A stretch of DNA of 56,474 nt from Nocardiaceae bacterium (GCA_021372355.1 JAJFUQ010000104.1:1-56474); one strand, 5' to 3'. Counted from the first letter of the stretch, positions 7,765 to 17,196 are shown. Notes: generated by a model not told the origin, from the sequence alone. Made by a program: numbers and translations.

Positions 7765-8568
7765 CTAGTCGGTCCGACGCACGTGCCGTACATCGCCCGC
7801 GGTCACGGTGGCGATTCCGTGGTCCGTTTGGATCTGCAGCCGACCCGCGGAATCCACGCCCAGCGCGCGCCCCTGGAGCAGGTCGCCGGACGGCAGCTCA
7901 GCGCGGACGTTCGCGCCGATCGTGGCGCACCGCTCGGCGTACGCGGGAGCCAGGGCGGCAGACGTGAAGTCGGCGTTCTCCCACCGGGTGTACCAGTCGG
8001 CGAAGGACCGGAGGATCGCGCGGATGAGCGTCGTCCGGTCGACGCACTCGGCGTCTTCAAGCGTGAGCGAGGTCGCTTCGGGGACCGGCAGTTCGTCCGC
8101 ATTGAGACTGACGTTCAGCCCCAAGCCGATGACCACCGCACGAACTTCTGTGCCACCCATTTCGGCGAGAATCCCCGCCACCTTCTTGTCGTTGATCAGC
8201 AGGTCGTTCGGCCACTTGAGCACGGCCTCGACTTCCGCCACCGACCGCAGTGCGTCCGCCACCGCGATACCGGTGAGAAGTGGGATCCAGCCCAGCTCCG
8301 AAACCGGCACTTCCGGGACGCGCAGCAGCATCGACATGGCGATCTGCGCCTGGGGTGGCGATACCCATTCACGTCCGTGACGGCCACGACCCTTGGTCTG
8401 GCTTTCGGCGATCAACACTTTTCGGTCTGCGTCACGATCACCGGCGACAGCCACGAGGTCTGCGTTGGTGGAACCCGTCTCGGCAACAACATCGAGACTG
8501 GAGAAGAAGGTGAGGTTCCTGCGAAGTTCTGTGGCATTCAACGGTGGTCGCGACAGATCAGAAAACAT
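7765..8568 (-). CDS. birA: Biotin--[acetyl-CoA-carboxylase] ligase
   Basis: A 267-residue class I biotin protein ligase without an N-terminal DNA-binding domain. It has the biotinyl-AMP loop GRGRHGREW, the catalytic KWPNDLLINDKKVAGIL block and a C-terminal SH3-like domain. It attaches biotin to the AccA3 carrier Lys encoded at 13253. It is divergent from accD5 across 68 bp. No Shine-Dalgarno is present; TAAGGT ends 7 nt before the ATG, which suggests a leaderless message. Confidence 0.95.
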   Translation of the reverse strand: MFSDLSRPPLNATELRRNLTFFSSLDVVAETGSTNADLVAVAGDRDADRKVLIAESQTKGRGRHGREWVSPPQAQIAMSMLLRVPEVPVSELGWIPLLTGIAVADALRSVAEVEAVLKWPNDLLINDKKVAGILAEMGGTEVRAVVIGLGLNVSLNADELPVPEATSLTLEDAECVDRTTLIRAILRSFADWYTRWENADFTSAALAPAYAERCATIGANVRAELPSGDLLQGRALGVDSAGRLQIQTDHGIATVTAGDVRHVRRTD

Positions 8569-8636
8569 GAGGGAACCTTACGTGTACGGAGTTGCCTACC
8601 TGCAGGTAACAAATCGGGTCTATACACTCCGAAACC
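8569..8636. promoter_or_regulatory. birA/accD5 divergent promoter with 12-bp palindrome
   Basis: The 68-nt region holds a perfect 12-bp palindrome, TACCTGCAGGTA (8597-8608), midway between the two starts. TATACA (8621-8626) lies 16 nt before the accD5 ATG and TAAGGT (8580-8575, minus strand) lies 12 nt before the birA ATG. The palindrome could let one regulator control both the carboxylase and its biotin ligase; the regulator is unknown. Confidence 0.5.
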
Positions 8637-10247
8637 ATGACGAGCGTTCAGCCAGATATTCACACCACCGCCGGCAAGCTCGCCGACCTCCGCAATCGCC
8701 TCGAAGAGGCGAAGCACCCGATGGGTGAGGCGACGGTCGACAAGGTTCATGCCCGCGGCAAGATGACGGCCCGTGAGCGCATCCTCGCGCTCCTCGACGA
8801 AGGTTCGTTCGTCGAGATGGACGCTCTGGCGCGCCACCGCAGCAAGAACTTCGGGCTCGAGAACACTCGCCCGCTCGGCGACGGTGTCGTCATCGGCTAC
8901 GGCACGATCGACGGGCGCGACGTCTGTGTCTTCAGCCAGGACGTCACCGTGTTCGGCGGCAGCCTCGGCGAGGTCTACGGCGAGAAGATCTGCAAGGTGA
9001 TGGACCTCGCCCTCAAGACCGGCCGCCCTATCATCGGCATCAACGAAGGCGCCGGCGCCCGCATCCAGGAAGGCGTCGTCTCCCTTGGTCTGTACGCCGA
9101 GATCTTCAAGCGCAACGTCAACGCCTCCGGCGTCATCCCCCAGATTTCGATCATCATGGGCGCGACCGCCGGTGGCCACGTCTACTCGCCCGCGCTGACC
9201 GACTTCGTCGTCATGGTCGACAAGACCTCGCAGATGTTCATCACCGGACCGGACGTCATCAAGACCGTCACCGGCGAAGAAGTCACCATGGAAGAGCTAG
9301 GTGGCGCGCAGACCCACATGGCGAAGTCGGGTGCCACCCACTACGTCGCCTCCGGTGAGCAGGACGCCCTCGATTGGGTGCGCGAGCTGCTGTCCTACCT
9401 GCCGAGCAACAACCGTGCCGAGACCCCGCGCTTCATTCCGACCGACCCGATGGACGGCTCGATCGAAGAGTCGGTCAATGACGAGGACCTCGAACTCGAC
9501 ACGATCGTCCCGGACTCGCCGAACCAGCCGTACGACATGCACGAGGTCATCGCTCGCGTGCTCGACGACGACGAGTTCCTCGAGATCCAGGCCGGCCGTG
9601 CGCAGAACATCATCTGCGGCTTCGGCCGCGTGGACGGCCGCAGCGTCGGCATCGTCGCGAACCAGCCCACGTTCTACGCCGGCTGCCTCGACATCGACGC
9701 CTCGGAGAAGGCCGCCCGCTTCATCCGCACGTGCGATGCCTTCAACATCCCGATCCTGACGTTCGTCGACGTCCCGGGCTTCCTCCCGGGAACCGACCAG
9801 GAATACAACGGCATCATCCGCCGCGGCGCGAAGCTCCTGTACGCCTACGGTGAGGCGACGGTCGGCAAGATCACGATCATCACCCGCAAGGCATACGGTG
9901 GCGCGTACTGCGTCATGGGCTCGAAGCACATGGGTGCGGACGTCAACCTCGCGTGGCCGACGGCTCAGATCGCGGTCATGGGCGCCCAGGGAGCCGTCGG
10001 ATTCATCTACCGCAAGCGCCTGCAGGAAGCGCAGCGCGACGGTGCCGACATCGCCTCGCTCACCCAGGAACTGCAGAACGAGTACGAAGACACCCTGGTC
10101 AACCCCTACGTTGCCGCCGAGCGTGGCTACGTCGACGCCGTCATCCCGCCGTCGCACACCCGCGGCCAGATCGTCAACGCGCTGCGCCTGCTCGAACGTA
10201 AGTCGGTCACGCTGCCGACCCGCAAGCACGGGAACATCCCGCTGTGA
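8637..10247 (+). CDS. accD5: Acyl-CoA (propionyl-CoA) carboxylase carboxyltransferase beta subunit
   Basis: A 536-residue carboxyltransferase of the AccD5 type. Two crotonase-like halves carry the oxyanion-hole segments [10 protein letters not shown] (N-terminal half) and [18 protein letters not shown] (C-terminal half). The end motif RKHGNIPL is typical of actinobacterial propionyl-CoA carboxylase beta chains. With AccA3 and AccE it carboxylates short acyl-CoAs to the malonyl/methylmalonyl units used for fatty and mycolic acid synthesis. No Shine-Dalgarno is visible and a TATACA hexamer lies 16 nt upstream. The stop overlaps the accE GTG. Confidence 0.95.
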   Translation: MTSVQPDIHTTAGKLADLRNRLEEAKHPMGEATVDKVHARGKMTARERILALLDEGSFVEMDALARHRSKNFGLENTRPLGDGVVIGYGTIDGRDVCVFSQDVTVFGGSLGEVYGEKICKVMDLALKTGRPIIGINEGAGARIQEGVVSLGLYAEIFKRNVNASGVIPQISIIMGATAGGHVYSPALTDFVVMVDKTSQMFITGPDVIKTVTGEEVTMEELGGAQTHMAKSGATHYVASGEQDALDWVRELLSYLPSNNRAETPRFIPTDPMDGSIEESVNDEDLELDTIVPDSPNQPYDMHEVIARVLDDDEFLEIQAGRAQNIICGFGRVDGRSVGIVANQPTFYAGCLDIDASEKAARFIRTCDAFNIPILTFVDVPGFLPGTDQEYNGIIRRGAKLLYAYGEATVGKITIITRKAYGGAYCVMGSKHMGADVNLAWPTAQIAVMGAQGAVGFIYRKRLQEAQRDGADIASLTQELQNEYEDTLVNPYVAAERGYVDAVIPPSHTRGQIVNALRLLERKSVTLPTRKHGNIPL

Positions 10248-10459
10248 GTGCCGAGGAGCGGTTGATCGAGGTCGTCAAGGGCAACCCCACGGACGAGGAC
10301 ATCGCAGCGATCGTCGCGGTCGTCTCCGCCGCGGTCGCTCCGCAGGAGGATGGCCCCAAGGCTCCTCGGGACCGCTGGGGTGTCGACACCTCACGCGGAA
10401 CGGGCGTCAGCCCGAATGTGCCGTGGGCGTTCCCCAACGTGTCCCACCTCCGCTGGTGA
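10244..10459 (+). CDS. accE: Acyl-CoA carboxylase epsilon subunit
   Basis: A 71-residue small subunit. It has an N-terminal helix ([24 protein letters not shown]) matching the family hallmark GNPTDEEIAALVAV, and a Trp-rich tail (RDRWGVD...PWAF). It stabilises the AccA3-AccD5 complex. GTG 10244 overlaps the accD5 stop, and its own TGA overlaps the maf GTG (GTGA), so all three genes are translationally coupled. Confidence 0.92.
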   Translation: MSAEERLIEVVKGNPTDEDIAAIVAVVSAAVAPQEDGPKAPRDRWGVDTSRGTGVSPNVPWAFPNVSHLRW

Positions 10460-11094
10460 CGAGACTCGTCCTCGGGTCGGCCTCGCCTGCCCGACTGTCG
10501 GTGCTGCGCGCCGCCGGTGTCGACCCGCTGGTGGTGGTGTCTGAGGTCGATGAGGACGCGATCATCGCGGCCATGCCACCGGGAGTTGCGCCCGAGGCCG
10601 TCGTCACCGAACTCGCCGAGGCGAAGGCACGTGACGTCGCGGCCGGTCTCGACGTGGAGGACTGCGTCGTCGTCGGCTGCGACTCGATGCTGCTCATCAA
10701 CGGTGAACTGCAGGGCAAGCCACTGACTGCGGAATCCGCGAGGTCCCGCTGGGAGACGATGGCCGGTCGCACCGGGCACCTCCTCACGGGGCACTGCGTA
10801 TTGCGCATCGTCGACGGACGAGTGACCACGACTGCTCGCGGCGAGAACTCGACCGTCGTTCATTTCGCCCGACCGGATGCCCGGGATCTGGATGCCTACA
10901 TCGGGACCGGCGAACCGCTCAACGTCGCGGGAGCGTTCACCCTCGATGGCCTCGGTGGCTGGTTCATCGAGAAGATCGAGGGCGATCCGTCTTCTGTCAT
11001 CGGCATCAGCCTCCCCCTCATGCGGAGGCTGCTCGCCGGCGTCGGCGTCAATATCGCTGAACTCTGGCTGGCCAATCCACAGCCGGTGGCCTGA
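10456..11094 (+). CDS. maf: Maf-family nucleotide pyrophosphatase
   Basis: A 212-residue Maf/HAM1-like protein with the N-terminal signature LVLGSASPARLSVLRAAG, catalytic VVGCDSMLLING and GKPLTAESAR. Members hydrolyse non-canonical or pyrimidine nucleoside triphosphates and are linked to septum inhibition. GTG 10456 overlaps the accE stop. The frame is open far upstream only as an accD5 shadow. The order accD5-accE-maf matches M. tuberculosis Rv3280-Rv3282. Confidence 0.93.
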   Translation: MTRLVLGSASPARLSVLRAAGVDPLVVVSEVDEDAIIAAMPPGVAPEAVVTELAEAKARDVAAGLDVEDCVVVGCDSMLLINGELQGKPLTAESARSRWETMAGRTGHLLTGHCVLRIVDGRVTTTARGENSTVVHFARPDARDLDAYIGTGEPLNVAGAFTLDGLGGWFIEKIEGDPSSVIGISLPLMRRLLAGVGVNIAELWLANPQPVA

Positions 11095-11110
11095 CCAGTC
11101 GAATCCACGG

Positions 11111-11560
11111 TCAGTGACCTACGAGTGTGTAGGTGGCGGTGATTCCGTCGCTGTTCGCGACGTAGTGGTCGGACAGGTTGATGTGTTCGGCGTTCGCGCC
11201 GTCGAGACGAGTACCGAGCGTGTTGCCGCCATCGGCCATGTTGTCGGCGACGAACGTCGCGTTCACGTCGGGCGTCACTGCGTAGGTGAAGCCGACGTGG
11301 TCCCCGTGGGCGGTGACGACCTCACTGGCGCCCGGGGCCAGTTCAGACTGCGGGCCGACGAGCCAGGAACCGTCCTCGAGGTTGCGGGACGTCAAGTGGA
11401 GCGTGCTCGGGGTGTTGTTGACGACCGTCATCGAGATCGGGACGGAGTGGTCTGGCAGCGTCTGTGCGCTTGCGCAGCCCGTGGCGGCGATCCCGATGCC
11501 GGCGGCCGCAAGTGCGACGACCGGAATGCCGACGAGGACGCGGCGAAGGTTGGTGTTCAT
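11111..11560 (-). CDS. Putative secreted lipoprotein of unknown function
   Basis: A 149-residue protein with an Arg-containing N-terminus, a hydrophobic segment and a lipobox (GIAATGCAS, Cys29), so it is probably a lipid-anchored exported protein. The rest is beta-rich (ISMTVVNNTPSTLHLTSRNL, ending ITATYTLVGH), with no motif I recognise. It weakly recalls small aegerolysin/crystal-toxin-like beta folds, but I do not assert that. It is convergent with maf across 16 nt; CTGACC/GGTCAG there could form a small hairpin. Confidence 0.78.
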   Translation of the reverse strand: MNTNLRRVLVGIPVVALAAAGIGIAATGCASAQTLPDHSVPISMTVVNNTPSTLHLTSRNLEDGSWLVGPQSELAPGASEVVTAHGDHVGFTYAVTPDVNATFVADNMADGGNTLGTRLDGANAEHINLSDHYVANSDGITATYTLVGH

Positions 11561-11692
11561 TGTTGACTCCTTGAGTGTTGGGTTTCGCCGGCCTTTCCGG
11601 CGATGCCCATTACTTTCGGATTCAACGAAGATCGACTGTGTCCGCTCGGCGTGGGACTGCCCGGGTGAATCGCGATTCCGCCGATCGGTGGA

Positions 11693-12070
11693 TCATCGCC
11701 GGCGCGGTATTGCGAGCGCCACCAGAGACAGCAGCATCATCGCGACCGCCGAGTAGATGATTCCGGCGACCAAGATCGCCTTCAAGGTGATGTCCGTGCG
11801 ATATCCGCCGTTGTCCATGACGTCGCCGGCGGCATTGTCGAACGAATTCCCGAAGCCCTTCGGTACGAGCGAGGCCAGGCCGTCGCGCGTTTGTGCGGCC
11901 TTCTCGTCGGTGCAAAAGACCTTGCCCGTACGGTCGATCTCGTAGACACCGGTCCGGCACAAAAGCGGCTCGGCGACCTTGAGAACCGGCGGATAAACGA
12001 TTCCGCCGATGCCGCCAACCACGACAAAGCCCAACAAAAGGCTGCTGACCAGGGCAAGAAGAAAACGCAT
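11693..12070 (-). CDS. Small membrane protein of unknown function
   Basis: A 125-residue protein with an N-terminal transmembrane helix (LLALVSSLLLGFVVVGGIGG) and a second near the C-terminus (AILVAGIIYSAVAMMLLSLVAL). Between them is a ~60-residue loop with two Cys (LLCRTGVYEIDRTGKVFCTDE) that could form a disulfide outside the cell. No family is recognised. It is followed after 132 nt by the lipoprotein gene on the same strand. Confidence 0.75.
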   Translation of the reverse strand: MRFLLALVSSLLLGFVVVGGIGGIVYPPVLKVAEPLLCRTGVYEIDRTGKVFCTDEKAAQTRDGLASLVPKGFGNSFDNAAGDVMDNGGYRTDITLKAILVAGIIYSAVAMMLLSLVALAIPRRR

Positions 12071-12157
12071 TCGGTCAGGTTACGAAAATCACGTCGGAAT
12101 CGACCCCGATTGGGCCGTACCGTAATGCGATAGGCACTGGTCAACAAGGGAGCAGCC

Positions 12158-12358
12158 ATGGGTTTCCGCGACAGAATGTCCCACCGCGCCCAGGATCTCG
12201 TCGGCCGGAGCAAAGAGGCCGCGGGTGTGGTGAGCGGCAATAGGCGACTCCGCGCCCGGGGACTCATGACTCAAGCGAAGGCGAAGACGCGGTCGTCGAT
12301 TTCCAAGGTCCGCGATGGACTGTGGAAGCTGGAAAAGGAATTGCGTCGCGGTCGGTGA
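12158..12358 (+). CDS. CsbD-like small basic protein
   Basis: A 66-residue, highly basic helical protein (MGFRDRMSHRAQDLVGRSKEAAG). The opening resembles the CsbD/YjbJ stress-protein family (x-DK.....K..G..KE..G), with an Arg/Lys-rich tail ending ELRRGR. A good Shine-Dalgarno (AAGGGAG) lies 7-12 nt before the ATG. The role is unknown, perhaps general stress response. It stops 29 nt before sseA. Confidence 0.75.
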   Translation: MGFRDRMSHRAQDLVGRSKEAAGVVSGNRRLRARGLMTQAKAKTRSSISKVRDGLWKLEKELRRGR

Positions 12359-12387
12359 CTCCGCATGACGGACTAGGGTTCGAAATC

Positions 12388-13200
12388 ATGGGCAACCCTG
12401 TCGTCAGCACTGAATGGCTGTCGGCGAATCTCGGTAATCCGCACGTACGCATCGTCGCTGCCGCGCCGAATTCGCGAGCCTTCTCCATCGGGCGCATTCC
12501 GGGTGCGGCGCGCCTGGACTGCAGTCAGTTGTTCGACGTGGCCCAAGGCGATTTCGTCGACGGCCAAGCTTTCGCCGCGATCGTCGGCACGCTCGGCATC
12601 CGGCGGAGCGACTCGATCGTCCTCTACGGCGACCAGGACAATTCGTCGGCGGCGTTGCTCATGTGGCTGTTCACGATGTTCGGCCACACGAATGTCAGCA
12701 TTCTCGACGGCGGCAGCAGTGCATGGCTCGGCGATGACCGGGAAACCGAGTTCGAATCGGCGGACTGGCCGCCCTCCGACTACCCCGCGATTGCGCGCAA
12801 CGACGGGCCGCACCGGGTTTCCCGAGACGAGCTGCGCGGCCTGCTCGGCAACGTCACGATCCTCGACACCCGGGGCGCGTCCGACTACACCGGCGACGTC
12901 GACGCGTCCGACGAGATGACCCGAACCGGACACATCCCTTCGTCGATCAACCTGCCGTCCAGTGCATTACGCGACAGTGCCGGCCGCTTCCTCGATACCG
13001 GCGCACTTGCCGCGCGACTCGTCGATCTTCCCCATGATCGTCCGGTGATCGTTTACGACCGCACCGCGGCGCGTGCCGCAGAAACATGGCTTGTCCTGCG
13101 GTTTCTTCTGGACTGGAATGACGTAAGGGTCTATGACGGCGGCTGGAACGAGTGGGGAAACTCATTTGGACTGCCCGTCGTGCAAGGCCTACAACCCTGA
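12388..13200 (+). CDS. sseA: Tandem-rhodanese SseA-like protein lacking the active-site cysteine
   Basis: A 270-residue two-domain rhodanese. The N-terminal inactive-type domain ([29 protein letters not shown]) is followed by a C-terminal domain ([24 protein letters not shown]). In sulfurtransferases the loop after the VIVY strand starts with the catalytic Cys (YCRxGxR in SseA); here it reads [15 protein letters not shown], with Asp (codon GAC) in that place. The rest of the fold looks intact ([15 protein letters not shown]), so this is probably a functional but non-persulfide protein. ATG 12388 has TAGGGT 14 nt upstream and no Shine-Dalgarno. Position matches Rv3283. Confidence 0.88.
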   Translation: MGNPVVSTEWLSANLGNPHVRIVAAAPNSRAFSIGRIPGAARLDCSQLFDVAQGDFVDGQAFAAIVGTLGIRRSDSIVLYGDQDNSSAALLMWLFTMFGHTNVSILDGGSSAWLGDDRETEFESADWPPSDYPAIARNDGPHRVSRDELRGLLGNVTILDTRGASDYTGDVDASDEMTRTGHIPSSINLPSSALRDSAGRFLDTGALAARLVDLPHDRPVIVYDRTAARAAETWLVLRFLLDWNDVRVYDGGWNEWGNSFGLPVVQGLQP

Positions 13201-13252
13201 CCGCTTAGACTCACAAAAGCCCTGCCGACCGGCGCACCCAAAAGGAGTTTCC

Positions 13253-15037
13253 GTGGCCGTAGTCAACACCACCAAGATCACCAAAGTCTTGGTGGCAAAC
13301 CGAGGCGAAATCGCTGTTCGCGTCATCCGCGCAGCCGCTGACGCCGGAATCCCGAGCGTTGCCGTCTACGCAGAGCCGGACGCGAACGCACCGCACGTGC
13401 GAATGGCGACCGAGGCTTTCGCTCTCGGCGGCCAGAACTCGGCCGACTCGTACCTCAACATCCCCAAGCTTATCGACGCTTGCGAGAAGTCCGGCGCGAA
13501 CGCCGTCCACCCCGGATACGGGTTCCTTTCCGAGAACGCCGAGTTCGCTCAGGCCGTCATCGACGCCGGACTCATCTGGATCGGTCCTTCGCCGCAGTCG
13601 ATTCGCGACCTCGGCGACAAGGTCACCGCGCGCCACATCGCCATGCGCGCCGGCGCGCCTCTCGTCCCAGGCACGAAGGAGCCGGTCAAGGACGCCGACG
13701 AGGTCGTCGCGTTCGCTGAGGAGCACGGCCTGCCGATCGCGATCAAGGCTGCGTTCGGTGGTGGTGGTCGCGGCATGAAGGTCGCGCGCAAGATCGAGGA
13801 AGTCGCCGAGCTTTTCGACTCCGCGACGCGTGAGGCCGTGTCCGCGTTCGGTCGCGGCGAGTGCTTCGTCGAGCGCTACCTCGACAAGCCACGTCACGTC
13901 GAGGCCCAGGTCATCGCCGACATGCACGGCAACGTCGTCGTCGCCGGTACCCGTGACTGCTCGCTGCAGCGCCGCTTCCAGAAGCTCGTCGAGGAGGCTC
14001 CCGCGCCGTTCCTCACGGACGAGCAGCGCAAGCAGATCCACGAATCCGCCAAGGCCATTTGCCGCGAGGCCGGTTACTACGGCGCCGGCACGGTCGAGTA
14101 CCTGGTCGGCCAGGACGGCCTCATCTCGTTCCTCGAGGTCAACACCCGTCTGCAGGTCGAGCACCCGGTGACCGAGGAGACCTCGGGCATCGACCTCGTG
14201 CGCCAGCAGTTCCTCATCGCCGAAGGCGGCGAGCTGAGCATCACCGAGGACCCGACTCCGCGCGGTCACAGCTTCGAGTTCCGCATCAACGGTGAGGACG
14301 CGGGCCGCGGCTTCCTGCCGGCCCCCGGCCCGGTCAACCTGTTCGTGGCCCCGACCGGCCCCGGTGTGCGCATGGACTCCGGTGTCGAGTCCGGAAGTGT
14401 CATCGGCGGTCAGTTCGACTCGATGCTCGCCAAGCTCATCGTCACCGGCGCCACCCGCGACGAGGCGTTGCAGCGGTCGGCCCGCGCGCTCGACGAATTC
14501 ATCGTCGAGGGCATGGCCACGGTCATCCCGTTCCACCGCGCGATCGTGCGCGACCCGGCGTTCATCGGTGACGGCGAGAAGTTCGACGTCCACACCCGCT
14601 GGATCGAGACCGAGTGGAACAACACGGTCGAGCCGTTCGCCGGCGCCGGCGCTCCCGCAGACGAGGACGAGGTTATTCCGCGTCAGAAGGTGGTCGTCGA
14701 GGTCGGCGGCCGTCGCGTCGAGGTTTCGCTGCCCGGTCACTTCACCATGGCCGGACCGGCCGGTGCCACGCGTCGTAAGCCGAAGCCGCGCAAACGTGGC
14801 AGCCTCGGCGGAGCGGGCGCTTCGGGCGACTCGGTCGTCGCACCGATGCAGGGCACGGTCGTCAAGGTGGCTGTCGAAGAGGGGCAGGAAGTCGCCTCCG
14901 GCGATCTGATCGTCGTCCTCGAAGCCATGAAGATGGAGAACCCGGTCACCGCCCACAAGGATGGCGTCGTCACCGGCCTGGACATCAAGCCGGGCACGAC
15001 GATCACCCAGGGCACTGTGATCGCGGAACTCAAGTAG
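13253..15037 (+). CDS. accA3: Acyl-CoA carboxylase alpha chain: biotin carboxylase plus biotin carboxyl carrier
   Basis: A 594-residue protein. Its biotin carboxylase (residues ~5-450) starts [18 protein letters not shown] and carries the ATP-grasp Gly-rich loop [11 protein letters not shown], catalytic [14 protein letters not shown] and the [15 protein letters not shown] segment. A C-terminal biotinyl domain carries the biotin-acceptor Lys in EAMKMENPV. It supplies carboxybiotin to AccD5 and probably to other AccD subunits. GTG 13253 has an ideal Shine-Dalgarno (AAAGGAG). A TAGACT hexamer at 13206-13211 is a possible -10. Confidence 0.96.
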   Translation: MAVVNTTKITKVLVANRGEIAVRVIRAAADAGIPSVAVYAEPDANAPHVRMATEAFALGGQNSADSYLNIPKLIDACEKSGANAVHPGYGFLSENAEFAQAVIDAGLIWIGPSPQSIRDLGDKVTARHIAMRAGAPLVPGTKEPVKDADEVVAFAEEHGLPIAIKAAFGGGGRGMKVARKIEEVAELFDSATREAVSAFGRGECFVERYLDKPRHVEAQVIADMHGNVVVAGTRDCSLQRRFQKLVEEAPAPFLTDEQRKQIHESAKAICREAGYYGAGTVEYLVGQDGLISFLEVNTRLQVEHPVTEETSGIDLVRQQFLIAEGGELSITEDPTPRGHSFEFRINGEDAGRGFLPAPGPVNLFVAPTGPGVRMDSGVESGSVIGGQFDSMLAKLIVTGATRDEALQRSARALDEFIVEGMATVIPFHRAIVRDPAFIGDGEKFDVHTRWIETEWNNTVEPFAGAGAPADEDEVIPRQKVVVEVGGRRVEVSLPGHFTMAGPAGATRRKPKPRKRGSLGGAGASGDSVVAPMQGTVVKVAVEEGQEVASGDLIVVLEAMKMENPVTAHKDGVVTGLDIKPGTTITQGTVIAELK

Positions 15038-15040
15038 CTC

Positions 15041-15382
15041 TTGGAACCTGTCGAGATCAACGCAGGCGCGTGGTATCTGCGCGCTCTGCGTTCTGACGAA
15101 CGCGTCGACGACCGTCCGGCGTTGGCCGAGGGCGGGATCACCGACCCGGATTACGTCGCGACGCGTACCCGTCAATGGCACGACGACGAGCACTACTCAT
15201 GGGCCGTGTGTGAGCCGACGACGGGTGAACTTCTCGCCGAGGCCGGACTCGCTCTCGCGGGCGAATCCGCGGTCCTCACCGGCTGGGCCCGGACGGGCCA
15301 CGAAGACGCCCTGGCGCAGGGCCTGACGTCGATACGGCGGTTCGGCGAGTCCGGGCTAGGACTGGACGTCAAACAGCTCTAG
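15041..15382 (+). CDS. GNAT-like protein, short and degenerate
   Basis: A 113-residue protein starting at TTG 15041, 3 nt after the accA3 stop. WYLRALRSDERVDDRPAL followed by YSWAVCEPTTGELLAEAGL resembles the first strands of GNAT acetyltransferases. The expected acetyl-CoA loop (R/Q-x-x-G-x-G/A) is degenerate (WARTGHEDALAQGL), and the chain ends before the usual final strand and helix. It may be a truncated or non-catalytic GNAT. It overlaps the convergent lat gene by 27 nt. The start is uncertain. Confidence 0.6.
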   Translation: MEPVEINAGAWYLRALRSDERVDDRPALAEGGITDPDYVATRTRQWHDDEHYSWAVCEPTTGELLAEAGLALAGESAVLTGWARTGHEDALAQGLTSIRRFGESGLGLDVKQL

Positions 15383-16684
15383 AACTCGATCGACGGCTTC
15401 GACGGCCTCATCGATCTCGCCCATGGTCACCGTCAGCGGCGGCCGGAACCGGATTCCGGTCGTGCCCGTCCCGACGACCATGACGTGTTCCCGTAGGAAC
15501 AGGTCGCTGACGATGTGGTCCCGCAACGCTCGGCTGCGCAGCGTGACGGCGCACATCAAGCCGCGGCCGCGCGGCTCCGTGACCACCGCGTGGCGTTTGG
15601 CGAGCCACTCGAGCCCGCGAAGCAGTCGATTTCCGAGCGGTCCAACCCGATCGATGAGCTGTTCGGCGTCGATCGTCTCGATGATCTTGCGTGCCCGGAC
15701 CATGTCGGTGAGATTGCCGCCCCACGTCGAGTTGATCCGCGAACTGACGCGGAAGACGTTGTCCGGCACCTCGTCGACGCGACCGCCCGCCATGATCCCG
15801 CACACCTGGGTCTTCTTGCCGAACGCGACGACATCGGGCTCGAGCCCGAACTGCTGATATGCCCACGTACTGCCGGTCATTCCGACACCGGTCTGCACTT
15901 CGTCGACGATGAACAGCGCATCGTTGTCGTGGCACAGCTGCTGCATCGCGCGCAGAAACTCGCCACGCAGGTGTCGGTCGCCGCCCTCCCCTTGGATCGG
16001 CTCGCAGATGAAGCACGCGATGTCATTGGGGTGGTCGTCGAACGCGTCCTGAGCAGACAACAGCGCACGCTCTTCCCGAGCCTCGACGTACGGCCCGACG
16101 ATCGGCGCCTCGATCCGCGGCCACGCGAACTTCGGGTAGCGGTCCGTCTTCACCGGGTCGGTGTTCGTCAGGGATAGCGCATATCCGGACCGGCCGTGGA
16201 ACGCGCCCGTCAGGTGCAGCACCTGGCCACCCAGCGCGGGATCGAGTCCCTTCGCTTCGTTCTTGCGGCTCTTCCAGTCGAACGCGACCTTGAGCGCATT
16301 CTCGACGGCCAGCGTGCCGCCTTCGATGAAGAACAGGTGCGGTAGCCGGGGGTCACCCAGCACGTCCCGGAAGGTCTCGACGAACCGCGCCATCTCCAGC
16401 GTGTAGATGTCGGAGTTCGCCGGCTTGTTCAGCGCGGCACTGAGGAGTTCGGCCCGAAACTCCGGATCGGCGGCGAGCGCGGGATGGTTCATCCCCAGCG
16501 CCGACGACGCGAAGAAGCCGAACATGTCGAGGTAGCTCGCCCCGGTCCGGGCGTCGACGAGACGAAGGCCCTGCGACCGCTGCAGGTCGAGGACAAAGTC
16601 GAATCCGTCGATGAGCATCGACTCGCGAAGGACGTCGAGAGCTCGGTCCGGAGCTAACGATCGACCGGGATGGATGGCCGTCAT
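15356..16684 (-). CDS. lat: L-lysine epsilon-aminotransferase
   Basis: A 442-residue class III PLP aminotransferase. The Schiff-base Lys is in VVAFGKKTQVCGIMAGG, the PLP-binding Asp in FIVDEVQTG, and FIEGGTLAVENALKVAFDWKSRK and RVSSRINSTWGGNL are characteristic of lysine 6-transaminase. It converts L-lysine and 2-oxoglutarate to allysine and glutamate. It lies 34 nt downstream of lrp, as in M. tuberculosis (Rv3291c-Rv3290c), where LrpA and Lat are linked to persistence. Regulation by the adjacent Lrp is likely. Confidence 0.94.
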   Translation of the reverse strand: MTAIHPGRSLAPDRALDVLRESMLIDGFDFVLDLQRSQGLRLVDARTGASYLDMFGFFASSALGMNHPALAADPEFRAELLSAALNKPANSDIYTLEMARFVETFRDVLGDPRLPHLFFIEGGTLAVENALKVAFDWKSRKNEAKGLDPALGGQVLHLTGAFHGRSGYALSLTNTDPVKTDRYPKFAWPRIEAPIVGPYVEAREERALLSAQDAFDDHPNDIACFICEPIQGEGGDRHLRGEFLRAMQQLCHDNDALFIVDEVQTGVGMTGSTWAYQQFGLEPDVVAFGKKTQVCGIMAGGRVDEVPDNVFRVSSRINSTWGGNLTDMVRARKIIETIDAEQLIDRVGPLGNRLLRGLEWLAKRHAVVTEPRGRGLMCAVTLRSRALRDHIVSDLFLREHVMVVGTGTTGIRFRPPLTVTMGEIDEAVEAVDRVLELFDVQS

Positions 16685-16702
16685 GATTCCAGGATAGGAA
16701 TC

Positions 16703-16740
16703 TTTACGACAAACTCCCTTATCGCTCGTAAAAAGTTTGT
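16703..16740. promoter_or_regulatory. Interleaved inverted repeats at the lrp-lat junction
   Basis: TTTACGA (16703-16709) pairs with TCGTAAA (16726-16732), and ACAAACT (16709-16715) pairs with AGTTTGT (16734-16740). Both have 7-bp arms and spacers of 16-18 nt. They straddle the lrp stop codon, just upstream of the lat start at 16684. They could be Lrp contact sites or an RNA hairpin between the two genes. Confidence 0.4.
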
Positions 16741-17159
16741 AGCACGATCGTGCTTCGCGTCTTTACGTTGGCCGTGGTCCGAATCTTCTGGAGAAGATGC
16801 TCGAGGTGCCGCGGCGACGCGACGCGCACCATCAGCAGGTAACTCTCCTCACCCGCTACCGAGTGGCAGGACTCGATCTCCGCGATTCCCTCGAGGAGTC
16901 CTGGTGCATCGTCAGGTCGCGACGGATCGATCGGCGTGATCGCGACGAAGGCGGTCAGCATCTGGCCGAGGGCCTCGTGATCGACGCGCGCGGTGTACCC
17001 CTTGATCACGCCGCGCGACTCGAGGCGCCGGACCCGGGACTGCACGGCCGACACCGACAGGCTCGCCTTCTCCGCGAGCGTGGAAAGCGTCGCACGGCCA
17101 TCTTCGATCAGTTGCTCGATCAGCAGACGGTCAATCTCGTCCACGATTGGTTCGGCCAC
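16719..17159 (-). CDS. lrpA: Lrp/AsnC-family transcriptional regulator
   Basis: A 146-residue feast/famine regulator. The N-terminal helix-turn-helix is DEIDRLLIEQLIEDGRATLSTLAEKASLSVSAVQSRVRRLESRGVIKGY, followed by an RAM effector domain (VAITPIDPSRPDDAPGLL, SYLLMVRVASPRHLEHLL). GTG 17159 was chosen because GGAAGG is about 7 nt upstream; a GTG at 17165 sits too close to it. It probably senses an amino acid (lysine is the obvious candidate) and controls lat. Confidence 0.92.
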   Translation of the reverse strand: MAEPIVDEIDRLLIEQLIEDGRATLSTLAEKASLSVSAVQSRVRRLESRGVIKGYTARVDHEALGQMLTAFVAITPIDPSRPDDAPGLLEGIAEIESCHSVAGEESYLLMVRVASPRHLEHLLQKIRTTANVKTRSTIVLQTFYER

Positions 17160-17196
17160 TTCCACCCCTTCCGAGCAATGGAATGTACCCGGTCGA

